This document shows, in pieces, positions 61,301 through 64,000 of a DNA stretch of 64,000 nucleotides. The notes under the pieces were generated by a model. The model worked only from the letters and a program-made list of their open reading frames with translations, was not told where the DNA came from and made no database searches. Within the stretch, counting starts at the first letter, position 1, and every line of letters starts with the position of its first letter. The stretch covers positions 76,670,877 to 76,734,876 of the forward strand of contig OY740768.1 in assembly GCA_963513935.1 (NCBI GenBank). Direction: 5' to 3'. This DNA comes from Aphrophora alni. Its lineage: Eukaryota > Arthropoda > Insecta > Hemiptera > Aphrophoridae. Made by a program: the position numbers and the translations under genes.

Positions 61301-62145
61301 TCCGAAGTTATAAATTTCTTGCAAAAAAACCTCGACAGAAGGAAAACGAAAGTTTTCGGACATATTATTGTAGGATATTTATAGCATATTTCATGATTTT
61401 TTTTAAAGAACAAAAATCAGAGATAACATGAATTCAATCCTAAATTTTCTCCGCGTATTTTGGTGACACATTGTAATATAAATATTACTTATCAATTCAT
61501 AATGGGGGTTTTTCTTGTTTAAATCTTCAATAATGCTTTACTTTTATATTTGACACTGTATGCAAATGATACGGTGGTTGACTTAACAAATAGCAATATC
61601 TTCAAAGAGAAAGCGCAATTATCATGTTAGTCCAACTTACAAAATATTCCAACTAAAACTTTGTGATTTAAAATCGCACCATACACTAACAACATAACAT
61701 AGGCTAATTCAAACAGTCCCAAATTTAAAAAAATAAAATTGTCGCCTCAAACGTAGGTACGAACAGTGTCAAAATGGAACCAACAATGCATGAAATTCCA
61801 AAGCATAGAACAATCATGTATAAGCTAACAAATCTTTTATTGTATAACTCCTCCCAAATTCAATCAAAGTCGTGTCCAATTCGTCTTATTATACAATCAA
61901 TCAGGCGTGGAATGACGTTGTTTGGAGTGTGATTAATGATTTCATTCTATAGAGTGCATGATTAATGAATAAATTGTATGGATGAAATTACACAAAAAAG
62001 TTTTAAGTGATTATTTTGTTCAATTATTATGTAATAATTTATTAACATAATTATGTATATTAACTTCTTTTTATATAATGTTTGTGGATATTTTATTGTT
62101 TTATAGTTTTAAGATACTGTATTTTTGTAAACTTACAATGATTGT
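58400..62145. other. Non-coding stretch
   Basis: Very AT-rich; short open frames at 58903-59124, 60176-60364 and 60494-60712 have no supporting features. Segments near 60720-61380 resemble generic non-coding transposon sequence (CAAAATGGTGGCTGTTTCAA) but no ends were found. Confidence 0.5.
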
Positions 62146-62430
62146 TTTCTTGTTGTTTAGGCGCAAAACCTTTCGTTCATCCTCGTCTTATAAAAAAAAA
62201 AGAAAGAAAAAAAAGAGCATAAAATAAAGAGCTGTAGTCCTATAATACTTTAATATCATCACGGTCGGAAGAGAAAAGGAGTTAGTCAAGAGAGACTTGA
62301 TAGGAAAAATGAAAGAGAGGAACCTAAGCAAGAACTACATGAAAAAAAGTTGTAGGCTACAATCAGCTAGGTTTCCTCGGATTGCCAAGCCCATACTCAC
62401 TATAACCGAGCCCCTGAGGGTTACAACGAT
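62146..62430 (+). repeat. Dispersed repeat, copy B
   Basis: Colinear with 32755-33010. Its 3' part (from about 62340) is also the beginning of the inverted duplication arm, so this repeat may be the terminal region of the larger element. Confidence 0.8.
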
Positions 62431-64000
62431 TAAAACGGATGTTTTTAGCAGATCAGCTGTTTTTGTGTATTAGCTTATTTTGAGGTTATGCATCATTGCT
62501 GGAAACGAATGTGCAGAATTTCTTTATAGTGCCACCAGTTATTTTATATAACTAGTAGGTAATCACAAATATTTAGATGTATTATTAAATACCATTATTT
62601 ATTAATGTATTTTTGGAAATAGCGTTCGTCCTACGCGTTTTACAATCCACGAGTCGCCACGACTGAACCGAATATTATTGTTAACTTATACGATGAAATC
62701 ACACAGGGTGAAGGATTACGCATACCAAATACTTGCTGAAGCACAATTACTAGTCTGTCATTATCATAAAAGGAATACATCATTACTGCTTACACTAAAA
62801 AACGAAACCTATTATTCAATGGTAATACCTCATCCTTAGCAAGAAATTGTATTATGGCTGACAGATAACGTTATTTTTTACATATTCCGATATACAGGAT
62901 GCTTTTAAACGTATGCACTAGCATTGATGTCTTTACAACCGTGGAAAGACACAAAATATTTGGAGAACGTGTCTTACTGTTTTTTCTTAGAAATACAATT
63001 ATGGTAAATAATTTCTTTAAAAGTTAATTTTTTATTTGAAGATCAAACATTAGGTTAATATATAATACAGGAGGTCTAAATAAACAAAAAACGTTCCTTA
63101 CAACATATTATGTCCGGTGACTGTTTGTCAGTTTGTGTATTTTATAAGAAACACCAAACTTCAAAGAAACGGATTTAGAAATGAAAATTAAATTTTGTAT
63201 ATATACTTGGATAATACATCAACTAAACATTTTAACTTTACACAAAACTGTTTCAAAATGGCGATTTGAAATATTTAATACCATATATCTCTAAAATCGT
63301 TAACTTACCAAACTATTAATTGATTACAAGTTGTCCAGTGCCTTCAATTATTGATATTTTAGAAACAGGAGGACATGCAAATTTTTGTTGATGGGATTTG
63401 ACAAATAATCTCAAACTATAGGAACACTGGTAAATTATGGGCCTACCCTGATAAAGAAATGATTTTTTTTTTATTGATGATTTGGTTATCACCTTTAGAC
63501 GTCATATCCAAACATGTAATCCTAAACAAAATCAAACGTGATTATCTTAATCTATCTCGTAGATAAAGGTTTGTTCAGAAAATACAATCAAAGACACGAC
63601 AAACAAACGTAGTATTTCCATACATTATGTTATTTGGGAAATAGTGTTTATTTAGACGACTTGAATCAATAGTTACCATCAAAAACATCGATTACCCTTA
63701 AACATAATTTTGAATTTGCCATTTTGGAATAAAAATTAATATTTTATTGTAAATTTTGTAATATAATTTTATTTTTAAAAGAAAAGTAAAGTGTGTTTGC
63801 CGTTTAAAGGATTTTGTATATTTAACGGATGATGCCTATCAGCCTATTGTATGTGCAGTGCTTTAACAACCCAAACGAAAAGATAGATTTTATAAAATTA
63901 ATTAAGTGGGAATATTTTGGCTATATCTAAACGTTGTCCTGCATATTTTCGAAAACCCAAAACCAAAACTAGTGGTTATTCCAAAATAATATTAGGGGTA
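62330..64000 (-). repeat. Large inverted duplication, right arm (cut by window end)
   Basis: Complement of 53520-56530, from the CAATCAGCTAGG/CCAAGCCC block at 62360 to AATATTAGGGGTA at the window end. It lacks the 405-bp element and the extra 600-700 bases present in the left arm, so it is closer to the ancestral form. It continues past the window. Confidence 0.87.

Noticed and set aside
31342..64000. Initiator exon of the kinesin
   Set aside because: No minus-strand match to a KVAVRVRP-type sequence with a donor site could be found by eye.
1..64000. CRISPR arrays, operons, riboswitches or other prokaryotic systems
   Set aside because: The window is clearly eukaryotic (spliced kinesin gene, LINEs, Penelope element); the tandem arrays are satellites without spacers.

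Overview
The window is AT-rich, intron- and transposon-rich animal DNA. The one real host gene and the transposon families present (R1/Jockey-type LINEs, piggyBac, hAT, several TA-target DNA elements, a Penelope-like element and a transposon-associated family usually seen in insects) point to an insect. A hemipteran is my best guess, but that is inference. No prokaryotic features, operons, CRISPR arrays or rRNA genes are visible, and I recognise no tRNA gene.

Host gene (about 6.8-31.3 kb, minus strand). Eleven exons with consensus splice sites join into one open frame of 595 codons with no phase conflict. They encode most of a kinesin-3 motor, the FHA domain and the start of the stalk of a KIF16B/Klp98A orthologue, an early-endosome kinesin. 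The first coding exon (start of the motor domain) and the rest of the stalk with the C-terminal PX domain are not seen. The former must lie upstream, probably beyond 64 kb or unrecognised; the latter lies to the left of the window.

Introns and left flank. These are packed with decayed mobile elements. At 2.46-6.31 kb a piggyBac derivative with TTAA ends carries a complete hAT element inserted in its transposase tail. At 7.6-9.5 kb a LINE endonuclease fragment is split by a TA-flanked DNA transposon and then cut by a second mariner-type end. A Penelope-like reverse transcriptase lies at 9.9-10.9 kb, a pogo/Tigger-like element at 13.3-14.1 kb, a LINE C-terminus at 22.3-22.7 kb, a LINE RNase H remnant at 26.4-27.3 kb, and a pseudogene of a transposon-associated protein family at 28.1-29.8 kb. 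Four hammerhead-ribozyme-like motifs, two of them with fully paired stems, mark further Penelope-type remnants.

Right half (31.4-64 kb). I see no convincing host gene. It holds an RTE/SINE-like repeat with a CA microsatellite, a head-to-head inverted repeat at 35 kb, and two copies of a 404-405 bp TA-flanked element (36.6 and 55.9 kb). A 172-bp satellite array (38.3-40.7 kb) is matched by a related array in opposite orientation (50.8-51.9 kb). A LINE 3' end (41.6-44.0 kb) is interrupted by a mariner derivative and by a 270-bp hAT MITE. There is also a 777-bp TA-flanked MITE (48.0 kb), a LINE reverse-transcriptase fragment (50.15-50.83 kb), and a large inverted duplication (53.5-56.5 kb versus 62.3 kb to the window end). 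That duplication supplies an empty site for one of the small elements. Most boundaries of unassigned repeats are approximate because they were read by eye.
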